Assembly: GCA_945227095.1 (NCBI GenBank)
Contig: CALYOC010000045.1
Coordinates: 1 to 6,431 of the forward strand
Direction of reading: 5' to 3'
DNA length: 6,431 bases
DNA from: an uncultured Clostridia bacterium
GTDB lineage: Bacteria > Bacillota > Clostridia > Oscillospirales > Acutalibacteraceae
Below are positions 6,351-6,431 of the stretch, in pieces (positions within the stretch are counted from its first letter, which is position 1; each line of letters begins with the position of its first letter). A program made the position numbers and the translations under genes. The notes beneath the pieces were generated by a model that saw only the letters and a program-made list of their open reading frames with translations, was not told where the DNA came from and made no database searches.

Positions 6351-6431
6351 GAGTTTCTCCTAAAATAAGTTTTAACGGCTCGTTCGCCGCACTTTATCCC
6401 TTTAAGGTGAGGAGAGTTGAACACAATATGC
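6351..6431. other. Region upstream of rarA; possible divergent ribosome binding site at the right edge
   Basis: This short stretch holds the rarA ribosome binding site (minus strand, 6356-6361) and a small imperfect signal: CGGC (6376-6379) with GCCG (6386-6389) around a 6-base loop, followed on the minus strand by an AT-rich tail, which is too weak to call a terminator firmly. On the plus strand AAGGTGAGGAGAG (6404-6416) looks like a ribosome binding site, with an ATG at 6428-6430 eleven bases after it, so a divergent gene could begin at the edge. On the minus strand one frame is also open from the edge into rarA. Neither can be decided from the visible bases. Confidence 0.3.

Noticed and set aside
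6351..6431. A tRNA 3' end on the minus strand, suggested by GTTCAACTC resembling a T-loop.
   Set aside because: The bases before and after it cannot form the T-stem, and no acceptor stem or CCA context is present.
6351..6431. A rarA promoter on the minus strand, TTCAAC-N17-GATAAA.
   Set aside because: Only three of six -35 and four of six -10 bases match consensus, so it is no better than chance in AT-rich DNA.

Overview
The window looks like chromosomal DNA from a low-to-mid GC Firmicute, most likely a gut-type Clostridia. Supporting signs are strong AGGAGG-like ribosome binding sites, near-consensus sigma-A promoters, a lipoprotein metal-binding protein of a type I associate with gut Clostridia, and a RarA protein of Firmicute size. 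This assignment is inference from gene content; there is no marker gene. No mobile element, CRISPR array, tRNA or rRNA was found.

Layout from left to right. (1) The minus strand carries the first 345 codons of a membrane-anchored M20 metallopeptidase of the PM20D1 / carboxypeptidase S type; its C-terminus lies beyond the left edge. (2) A short AT-rich gap holds two divergent promoters, TTGAAA-N17-TATAAT for the peptidase and TTGATT-N17-TATAAT for the rightward genes. (3) A rightward pair follows: a carboxymuconolactone decarboxylase/AhpD-like protein with a CxxC motif, then a short-chain dehydrogenase that resembles the mycofactocin-coupled (carveol dehydrogenase-like) subfamily. They are 4 bases apart and closed by a hairpin. 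(4) A compact three-gene ABC importer for zinc or manganese follows: binding lipoprotein, ATPase and permease (znuA/znuC/znuB-like). Its genes overlap by 1 and 8 bases, and the permease probably starts at a TTG codon. (5) A strong bidirectional terminator separates this operon from the convergent minus-strand rarA, an AAA+ ATPase of replication-fork maintenance. (6) The last 81 bases are upstream of rarA and carry only weak signals.

The importer is the clearest functional unit: the lipoprotein captures the metal outside the cell, the permease passes it through the membrane, and the ATPase drives the cycle. The decarboxylase-like protein and the dehydrogenase are probably co-transcribed and may act in one redox step on an unknown substrate. 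I do not see a clearly new multi-gene system. The points most worth a second look are the mycofactocin-type dehydrogenase paired with an atypical AhpD-like protein, the unusual metal ligands in the binding lipoprotein, and the absence of a visible dedicated promoter for the importer operon.
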